NCBI GenBank assembly: GCA_008016945.1
Contig: SSGN01000080.1
Coordinates: 1 to 57,238 of the forward strand
Length of the DNA stretch: 57,238 bases
Direction: 5' to 3'
Source of the DNA: Flavobacteriales bacterium
Lineage (GTDB): Bacteria > Bacteroidota > Bacteroidia > Flavobacteriales > PHOS-HE28
The notes beneath the pieces were generated by a model, which had not been told where the DNA came from, did not search any database, and saw only the letters and a program-made list of their open reading frames with translations. The translations under genes and the position numbers were made by a program. Shown here one piece after another: positions 1-8,055 of this stretch (position 1 is its first letter; every line of letters begins with the position of its first letter).

Positions 1-240
1 CGCTTGTGGAAGTTCGCCACTGAGCCAGTAGGTGTATTGGCCGAATCCGGCACCGGCATCGTAGATCGCCGTCACGGGCTGGCCGTCCGAGATGCGCTGT
101 CGTATCCAGGACCGCAGTTCGCGTTGGATGTGCCAGCAACGCAAGAGCAAGAGGTCCAGCAACTGGTAGAACGTCTTGCGCAAGAACGGCGTTCGGTCGA
201 ATACCGCGCCAAGCTGGCGTTTCACGGGATCATATTGCAT
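1..240 (-). CDS. Class I SAM-dependent methyltransferase, N-terminal part (cut by window edge)
   Basis: The frame starts at the ATG whose complement is at 238-240 and stays open for 80 codons to the window edge, so the C-terminal part is missing. After an N-terminal helical region rich in Arg and Leu it reaches IYDAGAGFGQYTYWLS at about residues 59-74. This is the glycine-rich motif I loop that binds S-adenosylmethionine in class I methyltransferases. The substrate cannot be told from this fragment. It lies 110 bases downstream of rbfA on the same strand, so the two may be cotranscribed. The methyltransferase call rests on this single motif. Confidence 0.7.
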   Translation of the reverse strand, partial: MQYDPVKRQLGAVFDRTPFLRKTFYQLLDLLLLRCWHIQRELRSWIRQRISDGQPVTAIYDAGAGFGQYTYWLSGELPQA

Positions 241-350
241 GGTCTAGAACGGAATGGCGATCGTTGAACGCGGGAGGTGGGAGGTCGGGGGGGATATCTG
301 GCCGGATGATCGGCGGCACGGCCACTTTCCCTCTTTTTGTTCCCGGTCCG

Positions 351-692
351 TTATTTCGCCTTCAACAACTTGTCGATCTCTTCGGCACGGTCCAGCGAAT
401 CGTCCACGTAGAACAGCAGTTCGGGTACCACGCGTACCTGTTTGCCGATGCGCGTTCCTAGCTGGCCACGCAAGCGGTGGGCCTGCGCTTTGATCACCTC
501 CAGCACCGCTGGTTTGTCCTTCACGGGGAACAGGCTGAGGAAGACTTTCGCGATGCCGAGGTCGGGGCTGATGCGCACCGCCGATACGGTGATGAGGCCA
601 CCCGGCAGCAGGTTGCGAGCCTCCTGTAGGAAGATGGCCGCGAGCTCCTTCTGAAGCAGGCTGTTCACCTTGTTCTGACGTACACTGTCCAT
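351..692 (-). CDS. rbfA: Ribosome-binding factor A
   Basis: 113 residues, the usual length for RbfA, a small KH-fold protein that binds the 30S subunit and helps mature the 5' end of 16S rRNA. Family features include the N-terminal helix DSVRQNKVNSLLQKELAAIF, the ITVSAVRISPDLGIAKVFLS strand-helix segment, and VRVVPELLFYVDDSLDRAEEIDKLL at the C-terminus. The frame is open upstream to 767, but the start at 692 gives the normal N-terminus. It also sits just downstream of a TACATTTG promoter element, so the upstream extension is probably not translated. It is divergent from the ABC transporter gene. Confidence 0.93.
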   Translation of the reverse strand: MDSVRQNKVNSLLQKELAAIFLQEARNLLPGGLITVSAVRISPDLGIAKVFLSLFPVKDKPAVLEVIKAQAHRLRGQLGTRIGKQVRVVPELLFYVDDSLDRAEEIDKLLKAK

Positions 693-700
693 GATGCCTA

Positions 701-708
701 CAAATGTA
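701..708 (-). promoter_or_regulatory. Candidate -7 element (TACATTTG) for rbfA
   Basis: On the minus strand this reads TACATTTG, a perfect match to the Bacteroidota sigma-A element TAnnTTTG. It ends 8 bases before the rbfA ATG, so the transcript would have almost no leader. It lies inside a 7-bp inverted repeat, GCCTACA-aa-TGTAGGC, at 696-711. I see no clear TTG upstream element. Confidence 0.55.
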
Positions 709-730
709 GGCCGGTGATATTCCACGCGCC

Positions 731-738
731 TACATTTG
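731..738 (+). promoter_or_regulatory. Candidate -7 element (TACATTTG) for the ABC transporter gene
   Basis: This is the same TACATTTG octamer as on the opposite strand at 701-708, 9 bases before the ATG at 748. It overlaps an in-frame TTG at 736, which makes that alternative start unlikely. Each of the two octamers faces away from the other, giving a compact divergent promoter. Confidence 0.55.
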
Positions 739-747
739 TCCGAACCG

Positions 748-2598
748 ATGCGCAACTTCTTTCGCATTCTCCGCTACGGCAAGACCTATCGGCGCTACGC
801 GGTCCTCAACGTTCTCTTCAACCTGCTGGCCACTATCTTCCACCTGGCCTCGCTGCTGCTTTTCATCCCATTCCTAAGGCTGCTGTTGGGCCAAGTGAAG
901 CCGGTGCACGTAAGGCCCACCAGCCTCTGGACCCGCGATGGGCTCGAAGGAACGTTCAACTGGGGGCTTACACGGTTGATCGAGGAAAGCGGCGAAATGG
1001 GGGCGTTGCTCACCATCAGCATCGCGGTGGTGGTGATCTTCCTGATCAAGAACCTGTTCCGCTACCTCGCTGTGGTGGCCATCTGCAATTTCCGGAACTA
1101 CATCGTGCGCGACCTCCGGAAGGAGGTGTACGACAAGATGCTGGAGTTGCCCCTGCGCTACCATAGCGGCGAGCGAAAGGGCGACCTGCTCGCGCTCATC
1201 ACCAGCGATATGCATGTGATGGAGTATTCCGTGATGCTGTACATCGAGATGGTGTTCCGTGAACCGCTCGCCATCCTGCTGTTCCTCGGCACCATGGTGA
1301 CCTTGGCCCCGCAACTCACCCTGATCGCGCTGCTGTTGTTACCGGCCAGCGGATTGCTGATCGGCCGCATCAGCAAGAGCCTGAAGCGGAAGAGCACCCG
1401 GGTGCAGGAGAAGAACGCCGATCTGCTGGCGCGCGTGGAGGAGACACTGACCGGCATTCGGGTGATCAAGGCGTTCAATGGTGAGGCCGATATGCGGCGG
1501 CGCTTCGCCCGTGAGAACGACATGCTCACCCGCAGTAGCATCGCCATGCTCAACCGCCAGGATATCGCCTCGCCATTGAGCGAGACCATGGGTGCTGCGG
1601 TGATGGCCGCCATCGCCTACATCGGTGGTTATTATGTCCTGGGGCCGGATCCCAGCCTCACCGGCGACAGCTTCCTGGGTTTCATCATCATCTTCTCCCA
1701 ACTGCTACCGCCCATCAAAGGGTTCTCCCAGGGGTATTCCGCCATCGTTCGCGGCTCGGCCAGCGGAAAGCGCCTGTTCGACCTGCTCGCCGTGGAGAAC
1801 ACCGTCAAGGAGAGACCCGATGCCCGACCCATCGCCGCGTTCACCGATCGTATCGAGTTCCGCGATGTGACCTTCTCCTACGAGACACCGCCCGGGGCCA
1901 CGGTGGACCGCGAGCGAAAGGCCGTGCTGGAGGATATCCGCCTTACCATACCCAAGGGGAAGAGCGTGGCCTTGGTGGGTACCAGCGGAAGTGGAAAGAC
2001 CACCCTGGCCGGGCTGTTACCACGTTTCTTCGATGTCAACGGCGGTGCGGTGCTGCTGGATGGTCACGACCTGCGCGACCTGCGGATCCAGGACCTGCGT
2101 GCGCTGATGGGCATCGTGACCCAGGACAGCATCCTCTTCAACGATACGGTGGCCAACAACATCGCCTTCGGAACAGCGGGTGTGGCCCAAGCCGATATCG
2201 AACGAGCGGCGCGTATCGCCAACGCCCACGAGTTCATCACCCGGCTCGAGGAGGGATACCAGACCAACATCGGCGATGGTGGGAACCGCCTGAGCGGCGG
2301 GCAGAAGCAGCGTATCGGTATCGCCCGCGCCGTGCTGAAGAACCCGCCGATCCTGATCCTCGACGAGGCCACCAGTGCGCTGGATACCGAGAGCGAACGC
2401 CTCGTCCAAGATGCCTTGTTCAAGATGCTCGAGGGCCGCACCAGCCTGGTGATCGCACACCGCCTGAGCACCATTCAGCATTGCGACGAGATCTGCGTGA
2501 TGCAGCACGGCCGGATCATTGAACGAGGCACGCACCAGCAACTTTACGCTGCGGGCGGGCAGTACCGGCGCCTGTGCGACATGCAGGCGTTCGCTTGA
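748..2598 (+). CDS. ABC exporter, fused membrane and ATPase domains (MsbA-like)
   Basis: 616 residues with the half-transporter layout: an N-terminal six-helix exporter domain (about residues 15-320) and a C-terminal nucleotide-binding domain. Visible motifs are Walker A GTSGSGKTT near residue 411, signature LSGGQKQR near 515, Walker B ILILDEATSALD ending with D539-E540, and the H-loop IAHRLST. Such proteins act as homodimers and flip lipids, lipid A precursors or peptides across the inner membrane. The layout resembles MsbA but substrate cannot be assigned. The ATG at 748 is preferred over TTG 736, which lies in the promoter element. An acyltransferase gene follows 5 bases after the stop, which suits a role in envelope lipid or polysaccharide export. 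Confidence 0.9.
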   Translation: MRNFFRILRYGKTYRRYAVLNVLFNLLATIFHLASLLLFIPFLRLLLGQVKPVHVRPTSLWTRDGLEGTFNWGLTRLIEESGEMGALLTISIAVVVIFLIKNLFRYLAVVAICNFRNYIVRDLRKEVYDKMLELPLRYHSGERKGDLLALITSDMHVMEYSVMLYIEMVFREPLAILLFLGTMVTLAPQLTLIALLLLPASGLLIGRISKSLKRKSTRVQEKNADLLARVEETLTGIRVIKAFNGEADMRRRFARENDMLTRSSIAMLNRQDIASPLSETMGAAVMAAIAYIGGYYVLGPDPSLTGDSFLGFIIIFSQLLPPIKGFSQGYSAIVRGSASGKRLFDLLAVENTVKERPDARPIAAFTDRIEFRDVTFSYETPPGATVDRERKAVLEDIRLTIPKGKSVALVGTSGSGKTTLAGLLPRFFDVNGGAVLLDGHDLRDLRIQDLRALMGIVTQDSILFNDTVANNIAFGTAGVAQADIERAARIANAHEFITRLEEGYQTNIGDGGNRLSGGQKQRIGIARAVLKNPPILILDEATSALDTESERLVQDALFKMLEGRTSLVIAHRLSTIQHCDEICVMQHGRIIERGTHQQLYAAGGQYRRLCDMQAFA

Positions 2599-2603
2599 TC
2601 ATC

Positions 2604-3728
2604 ATGCCTGCGATGTCATCGGCCAACGGTCATGCACGGATCTTCGGCCTCGATCTGATGCGCGCTCTCGCGGCGCTGATCGTGGTCTATTCCCATGCCG
2701 ACGACCTCTTGGATGAACATTGGCCGCGCGATCCCGGGGCTGCCGCCATGGACGGTGTGGATCTGTTCTTCGTGCTGAGCGGGTTCCTGATCGGCACCAT
2801 CCTCATCCGGACATCCTATGCATCGGAGATACCATGGTGGCGACGCCTGTTGGATTTCTGGCAGCGCCGATGGCTGCGTACCCTGCCGAACTATTACTTC
2901 TTCCTGCTGATCAACGTGGTGATGGTGCATTTCGGCTGGTCCATGGGGCTGCTGAACATCAACACCCTGGCCTATTTCGTGTTCCTACAGAACCTCATCA
3001 TCCCCCTGGACCTATTCTTCTGGGAGTCGTGGTCCCTTGCGGTGGAGGAGTGGTTCTACCTCCTGTTCCCCTTGTTGTTGGTGCTGCTGGCATGGCGGCG
3101 CGCCCCGAAATGGGGGTCCCTCCTGGCGACATTGGTCATGATCCTGGTGCCCATCGTGCTTCGCACTCGGGCCGTTGCGGCCGTGGATACCCCGTTCATG
3201 CTCGATCTCCTGGTGCGGAAGATCGTGGTGATGCGTTTCGATACCATCGGGTATGGTGTGCTCATGGCTTGGCTCGTGCACCATGCACCGCGGTTCTTCC
3301 ACCGGCACCGCGTGGTGGCGTTCCTGCTGGGGGTGGCGCTCCTCACTACAGCCATCATGCTTCGCGATAGCCACGGGTTGGTCTACCTCGGCACGGTGTT
3401 CCTGGTGCTTTCCGGTACATCCATGGCGATGATGCTTCCACTCTTGGTCGCTTGGCCCTCGGGGGGACGCCTGGGTCCGGCGGTGGCCTTTCTGAGCCGG
3501 ATCTCCTATGCGCTCTATCTGGTGCACATGCCGGTGCGTTCGGTGTACCTCGACCTGATGCCGGGTCGGTCGTTGGTGATGAGCTTGGGCCTGTATGCCG
3601 GCTATTGGCTGCTCTGTATCGCCCTGGCCGCCTTGGTGTATCAGGTCTGGGAACGGCCCTTCATGGCGCTGCGCGATGGGCTTTCCGAACGGATCATCGG
3701 GAAGGGGCTTGGTCGGGTTTCCCCTTGA
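2604..3728 (+). CDS. Membrane acyltransferase, acyltransferase-3 (OafA-like) family
   Basis: 374 residues, about ten hydrophobic segments. The N-terminus has the family hallmarks: LDLMRALAALIVVYSH, with the conserved His that ends the first helix, then DLFFVLSGFLIGTIL. These integral inner-membrane enzymes transfer acyl groups, usually acetyl, to sugars of O-antigen, peptidoglycan or exopolysaccharide. The start at 2604 follows the ABC transporter stop by 5 bases; ATG 2613 is an alternative. The short gap suggests one operon with the exporter. Its last 35 bases overlap the 3' end of the convergent penicillin-binding protein gene. The acceptor is unknown. Confidence 0.88.
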   Translation: MPAMSSANGHARIFGLDLMRALAALIVVYSHADDLLDEHWPRDPGAAAMDGVDLFFVLSGFLIGTILIRTSYASEIPWWRRLLDFWQRRWLRTLPNYYFFLLINVVMVHFGWSMGLLNINTLAYFVFLQNLIIPLDLFFWESWSLAVEEWFYLLFPLLLVLLAWRRAPKWGSLLATLVMILVPIVLRTRAVAAVDTPFMLDLLVRKIVVMRFDTIGYGVLMAWLVHHAPRFFHRHRVVAFLLGVALLTTAIMLRDSHGLVYLGTVFLVLSGTSMAMMLPLLVAWPSGGRLGPAVAFLSRISYALYLVHMPVRSVYLDLMPGRSLVMSLGLYAGYWLLCIALAALVYQVWERPFMALRDGLSERIIGKGLGRVSP

Positions 3729-5982
3729 ACAGCCGATCGAAGATGTTGCGCCGTTCGGCGTTGGTGGTGTCGTGCGTGGACCGCCGGCTCGGGTCGAACA
3801 CATCGTTGATCATCCGCTCGATGAAGTCGGCCTCGCGTTGGGGGCGACAGTCCAGGTCGGGCGTATGATCGGCGGGTAGCAGGAAGGGTCTGATGTAGCG
3901 CTGCCGCAGCTCCGGAGCGTTCTCCAGTTGCTTGATCACTTTGCCGGCTATGGGAAGCGCAAGGCTGCCACCGGTGCCCTGGCTACTGTTGAAATGTACG
4001 CCGTGGTCGAACGCCCCCACCCAGGTGCCGATGACCAATCCGGGCGTGTAGGCCACGAACCACGCATCGCCGTAGTTCTGCGAGGTGCCGGTCTTACCGG
4101 CCATGGGGATGGTGACCCCGTACCGCGATCGAAGAGGACCTCCCGTGCCTTGGTCGATGGCGCGCTGGAGCATCGCGGTGATGTCCGCCGCGGTGTTCGC
4201 GGCGATGGCTTGTTCGGCCTTGGGCTTCTTGGCGCGGTAGAGCACGTTGCCCTGTGCATCGGAAATGCTGACGATGAATTGCGGTTTCACCACTTGCCCT
4301 TTCATGGCGAAGGCCCCGAAGGCGGGTACGATCTCGCGCAAGGAGATGTCCATCGCACCCAGGGCCATGGCCGGTTTGTCGGCCTGGGCGGTCGGTAGTC
4401 CGAGGGCCTTCAAGGTGCTTCGTACGGTATCCACACCGGTGCGGAAGTAGAGGTCGACCGTGGGACGGTTCATGCTCCGGGCCAGCGCGTACCACATCGA
4501 CACCTGGCCACCGGTGGTGTCCTTGTCGAAGTTGTCCGGGGCCCAATCGTCGAACTCGGCGTAGGTCTTCTTGTCGTTGCTGAGGTAGGTGCACGGGTGG
4601 AATCCGCGCTCCAGTGCTGCGGCATAGACCACGGGTTTGATGGTGCTGGCGATGGGCCTGCGTGCGTTGACCAGGTCGTAAGGCAGGTAGCGGTGGTCAT
4701 TCCCCCCCACCCACGCACGCACCGCCCCGCTGGCGGGTTCCATCATCAGCACGGCGGCGTTGAGCAGGGTGTGGTAATGCCATAGGCTGTCGCGGTAGGA
4801 TAGGGTATCCAACCGCCGGGCCGCATGGTCGTACACCTCACGAACCTCCCGCTTGTCCTTCTTCCATTCGGGGCCACCGCGCCGACCGATGCGTTTCTCC
4901 CATGCGGTACGTGCCTTGCGTGCCTTCAGCTCCGCATTGAGCTTGGGTTGCATTACGGCTAAGTGTTGGTGTGCCGCGATATGCGCCATGCGCTGCAGCT
5001 CCGCATCCAACGTGGTGGTTATCCGCAGGCCGTCCTTCTCGATGTCGTACGGTCGGCCGTTCTTCTTGCCCAGGTCCTTCAGGATCGTGCGTGCCTCGGC
5101 TTGGACGTGTTTCACGAAGTAGCCGTACAGGTCCAGCGCATCGCCGCCGGTGTAGTTCAAGTTGAGCGGGAGCTTCCGTAGACTGTCCACCTGGGTGGCC
5201 GTGAGGTCCCCGTTCCGGCGCATCTGTTCGAACACCTGGTCGCGCCGTCCTTTCGAGGCCTCGGGGTGCAGCCTTGGGTTGTAGGTGGTGTTGGCCTTCA
5301 GCATCCCCACGAGCACCGCGCACTCCTCGATCCGTAGCCGTTTCGTCGGTTTCCCGAAGAAACGTTGTGCCGCGGCCTCGATGCCGTACGTGTTCTCACC
5401 GAACGGCACCGAGTTGAAGTAGAGCACCAGCACGTCCTCTTTCTTGAGCATGCGCTCCAGCCGTTGGGCCACCAGCGCTTCCTTCATCTTGTTCACCGGA
5501 ACGGTGAGCAGGCCATGCCGGTCCCGACCGTACAGGTTCTTGATGATCTGTTGGGAGATGGTGCTGCCACCGCCACCGCTCTTATCCCGGCCGAGCAGGG
5601 TGCGGAAGAACACCCGTACGTAGCTTCGCCCATCAACGCCTTGGTGGCTGAAGAAGCGTGCATCTTCGGTGGCCACCAACGCCTGCACCAGGTGCCGGGG
5701 CAGGTCGGTGTATCTCACGTTGGTGCGGTCCTCGGCGAAGATCTTCCCGATCAGCGCACCATCGCGGTCGAGCACCAAGGTGGCTTGTTCGTGCTGGATC
5801 GAGGAGAGCTCCTCCTCCGAGGGCAAGGCGCCGAACACACCACTGCGCACGGCCTGCATCAGGGCGAAGAAGGCCAACAGGCACAGGCCGCAGAACAGGA
5901 GCGCGAATTTCAGCCAGGGCACCTTGCCCGGGGAGGCAGTGCCCTTCTTCTTCCTGTTCGCTGGTCTACGTTTCGCGGCCAT
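3694..5982 (-). CDS. Class A penicillin-binding protein (glycosyltransferase plus transpeptidase)
   Basis: 762 residues. A basic N-terminus and one membrane helix (about 24-45) are followed by a GT51 glycosyltransferase domain with ATEDARFFSHQGVD (catalytic Glu106), GGSTISQQIIKNL (138-150) and KMKEAL (Glu168). The transpeptidase domain has STIK (Ser446, Lys449), SMN (503-505) and KTG (630-632). All catalytic residues are present, so it should polymerise and cross-link peptidoglycan in the periplasm. A charged, Lys- and Arg-rich insertion (about 345-390) sits between the two domains. It lies 50 bases downstream of hflX on the same strand. The family assignment is firm; whether it is the main PBP1A cannot be told. 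Confidence 0.93.
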   Translation of the reverse strand: MAAKRRPANRKKKGTASPGKVPWLKFALLFCGLCLLAFFALMQAVRSGVFGALPSEEELSSIQHEQATLVLDRDGALIGKIFAEDRTNVRYTDLPRHLVQALVATEDARFFSHQGVDGRSYVRVFFRTLLGRDKSGGGGSTISQQIIKNLYGRDRHGLLTVPVNKMKEALVAQRLERMLKKEDVLVLYFNSVPFGENTYGIEAAAQRFFGKPTKRLRIEECAVLVGMLKANTTYNPRLHPEASKGRRDQVFEQMRRNGDLTATQVDSLRKLPLNLNYTGGDALDLYGYFVKHVQAEARTILKDLGKKNGRPYDIEKDGLRITTTLDAELQRMAHIAAHQHLAVMQPKLNAELKARKARTAWEKRIGRRGGPEWKKDKREVREVYDHAARRLDTLSYRDSLWHYHTLLNAAVLMMEPASGAVRAWVGGNDHRYLPYDLVNARRPIASTIKPVVYAAALERGFHPCTYLSNDKKTYAEFDDWAPDNFDKDTTGGQVSMWYALARSMNRPTVDLYFRTGVDTVRSTLKALGLPTAQADKPAMALGAMDISLREIVPAFGAFAMKGQVVKPQFIVSISDAQGNVLYRAKKPKAEQAIAANTAADITAMLQRAIDQGTGGPLRSRYGVTIPMAGKTGTSQNYGDAWFVAYTPGLVIGTWVGAFDHGVHFNSSQGTGGSLALPIAGKVIKQLENAPELRQRYIRPFLLPADHTPDLDCRPQREADFIERMINDVFDPSRRSTHDTTNAERRNIFDRLFKGKPDQAPSR

Positions 5983-6032
5983 CGTTCCTTTCGGTCAATG
6001 GTGGCGCTTGGGCTGACCGTATCGCATTCCGG

Positions 6033-7256
6033 TCATTCCTCCTCGTAATGGTCCTTGAACAGGAGGTCGCTCTCGTACGGATAGCGCGCGGTGTGGATGG
6101 CCTTCACCCGGTCGTAGAGCAGCTTGCGCAATCCGTCGATGTTGATCCGCTGGGCCGCGCTGATGAAGATGATGTCGTCGCCGCTCATCCGTGCCATCCA
6201 TGTGGCCTTCAGCTCTTCCAACGTGTACTGGTCCAGCCTTTTCGGGGCCAGGTCGTCGGGGTCATGGTCGGCCGGCCGGTAGGCATCGATCTTGTTGAAG
6301 ACCACGATCACCGGCTTGTCCCCCGCGCCGATCTCGTTCAAGGTCTGGCGTACGGTCTCGTATTGCTCTTCGAAGTTGTGGTGGCTGATGTCCACCACAT
6401 GCAGCAGCAGGTCGGCTTCGCGGGTCTCGTCCAGGGTGCTCTTGAAGCTTTCGATCAACTGCGTGGGCAGTTTGCGGATGAACCCCACCGTGTCGCTCAT
6501 CAGGAACGGCAGGTTGCCCAGGACGATCTTTCGCACGGTGGTGTCCAATGTGGCGAAGAGCTTGTTCTCGGCGAACACTTCGGTCTTGCTCATCAATGTC
6601 ATGAGCGTGCTCTTGCCCACGTTGGTGTAGCCCACCACCGCCACACGCACCAGCTTGCCCCGGTTTCCCCGCTGGGTGGCCATCTGCCGATCGATCTGCT
6701 TGAGTTGACCCTTGAGCAGGGCGATCCGGTCGCGGATCAGGCGGCGGTCGGTCTCGATCTCCTTTTCGCCTGCTCCGCCCCGGGTTCCGGTGCCACCGCG
6801 TTGCCGCTCCAGGTGGGTCCACAGCTTGGTGAGCCGCGGCAACATGTATTCGTACTGGGCCAATTCCACCTGCGTTTTCGCGTGGGCGGTACGTGCACGA
6901 CGGGCGAATATGTCCAGGATCAGGCGGGGCCGGTCCAACACGGGCGTGCCCAGTTCCTTCTCCAGGTTGCGCTGCTGGGCGGGCGACAGCTCATCATCGA
7001 AGATCACCGAGTCGGCACCGTTGTCCTTCATCCAAGCCTTCACCTCGGCGAGCTTCCCACTACCGATGTACGTGCGTCCATCGGGCTGGTGCAGTTTCTG
7101 TGTGAACCGCTTGAGCGTGGTGATGTCGGCCGTGGTGGCCAGGAACTCCAACTCGTCGAGGTATTCGTTCACCTGCGCCGCATCCTGGCGGTCGGTGATC
7201 AGCCCGATGAGCACCGCGCTCTCGGCCTTGTTCTTCAGTTCCGATGGATCGATCAT
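6033..7256 (-). CDS. hflX: Ribosome-associated GTPase HflX
   Basis: 407 residues. The N-terminal HflX domain includes GRTYIGSGKLAEVKAW and a linker rich in Gly and charged residues (GGTGTRGGAGEKEIETDRR). The G domain carries G1 GYTNVGKST, switch region FATLDTTVRK, G3 DTVGFI, and G4 in the form NKID. HflX binds the 50S subunit and rescues or splits stalled ribosomes under stress. Its ATG overlaps the stop of the upstream cytochrome c gene as ATGA (7256-7253), so translation is probably coupled. The C-terminal end, after the G domain, is short. Confidence 0.95.
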   Translation of the reverse strand: MIDPSELKNKAESAVLIGLITDRQDAAQVNEYLDELEFLATTADITTLKRFTQKLHQPDGRTYIGSGKLAEVKAWMKDNGADSVIFDDELSPAQQRNLEKELGTPVLDRPRLILDIFARRARTAHAKTQVELAQYEYMLPRLTKLWTHLERQRGGTGTRGGAGEKEIETDRRLIRDRIALLKGQLKQIDRQMATQRGNRGKLVRVAVVGYTNVGKSTLMTLMSKTEVFAENKLFATLDTTVRKIVLGNLPFLMSDTVGFIRKLPTQLIESFKSTLDETREADLLLHVVDISHHNFEEQYETVRQTLNEIGAGDKPVIVVFNKIDAYRPADHDPDDLAPKRLDQYTLEELKATWMARMSGDDIIFISAAQRINIDGLRKLLYDRVKAIHTARYPYESDLLFKDHYEEE

Positions 7257-7579
7257 TTCGCCTTGCCCAACTTCCTTACATGTTCCACCACGGCTGCGAT
7301 CTCTTCGGGCGTGAGCACATCCTTGTACGGCAACATGGCTCCTTTGCCATTGCGGACGATGGCGATCATCTCCTCCTTGCTCAGCGTGGAAAGGGTTAGG
7401 TCCTTCGCCCCGTTCAATCCGGCCTTGCCGTCGCGTCCGTGGCAGAGCGCACAGTTCGTGTTGAATACCGTGCGCCCCGGTGTTCGGTCCGCAGCCATGG
7501 TGTCCGTGGGGCCGCTGGCATTGCCACAGGCCAACGCCAGTGAAACGATGCCGAGCAGGGTCGTTCGGGTCATGTTCAT
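7253..7579 (-). CDS. Lipoprotein cytochrome c, single heme
   Basis: 108 residues. The N-terminus has a lipoprotein signal ending LALAC with the Cys as likely lipidation site, so it should be membrane-tethered in the periplasm. Heme attachment is CALCH in NTNCALCHGRDGKAG, and the Met of GAMLPYKD is the likely sixth ligand. The fold matches small class I cytochromes. The start at 7579 is chosen because its ATG overlaps the upstream stop as ATGA; ATGs at 7573 and 7585 are also possible. Its stop overlaps the hflX start in the same way. It may accept electrons from a respiratory complex, but the partner is not shown here. Confidence 0.88.
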   Translation of the reverse strand: MNMTRTTLLGIVSLALACGNASGPTDTMAADRTPGRTVFNTNCALCHGRDGKAGLNGAKDLTLSTLSKEEMIAIVRNGKGAMLPYKDVLTPEEIAAVVEHVRKLGKAK

Positions 7580-8016
7580 ATCCATCCGCGTCCGTGCCCC
7601 ATGGTGGTGAAGGGCCAGGGTATGGCCCAGGCCATCAGCACCAAGGCGATCAGGTAGAAGATGGCCACCCGCTTCTGCTTCACCCCCTCGTCCTTCGCGC
7701 GTTTGGCCGATAGCCGTCCGATGGTGATCAGTGCCACGACGATGATCATGGTGCCGATGTGCTCGAATTTCCAATAGCGGCCCACCTCGCCCCGCATGCG
7801 GCTGAACGTACCGAAGTTGATGGCGTAGAGCATGAGGCCCACCGCCAGTTGGGTATGCGCCACGATCACCGCCACGATGGCCAGTGTGCGTTCGTACACC
7901 AGGATGGGCCGTTGGAGGAGCCACCCGCGCAGGTGCAGCCCTCCCGCAATGGCCACGATCAGGAGCAGCCCGTACCGCAGGAGGCTATGCGTGAAGGTGA
8001 GGAAGGGGTCGTTCAT
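7576..8016 (-). CDS. Conserved four-helix membrane protein, b-type-cytochrome-like
   Basis: 146 residues with four strongly hydrophobic segments. It begins NDPFLTFTHSLLRYGLLL and includes AHTQLAVGLMLYAI, YWKFEHIGTMIIVVALITIG and FYLIALVLMAWAIPWPF. Three His residues (in FTHS, VAHTQ and FEHIG) lie in or next to the helices, as would suit heme b ligation. I recognise it as a family widespread in Bacteroidota, often labelled cytochrome B or hypothetical. The function is not established. Overlap of its stop with the cytochrome c start points to a membrane-plus-periplasmic redox pair. Confidence 0.75.
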   Translation of the reverse strand: MNDPFLTFTHSLLRYGLLLIVAIAGGLHLRGWLLQRPILVYERTLAIVAVIVAHTQLAVGLMLYAINFGTFSRMRGEVGRYWKFEHIGTMIIVVALITIGRLSAKRAKDEGVKQKRVAIFYLIALVLMAWAIPWPFTTMGHGRGWI

Positions 8017-8055
8017 GCCGCCGGAGCCAGGCTCAAAGGTAGCGCCAGCGCACGA

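Noticed and set aside
4..267. Plus-strand 87-codon frame at the window start
   Set aside because: The opposite strand carries a methyltransferase motif in a proper frame; this one has no features.
5658..7610. 650-codon plus-strand frame opposite the penicillin-binding protein and hflX
   Set aside because: It is antisense to clear genes and compositionally abnormal (Arg, Pro and Val runs).
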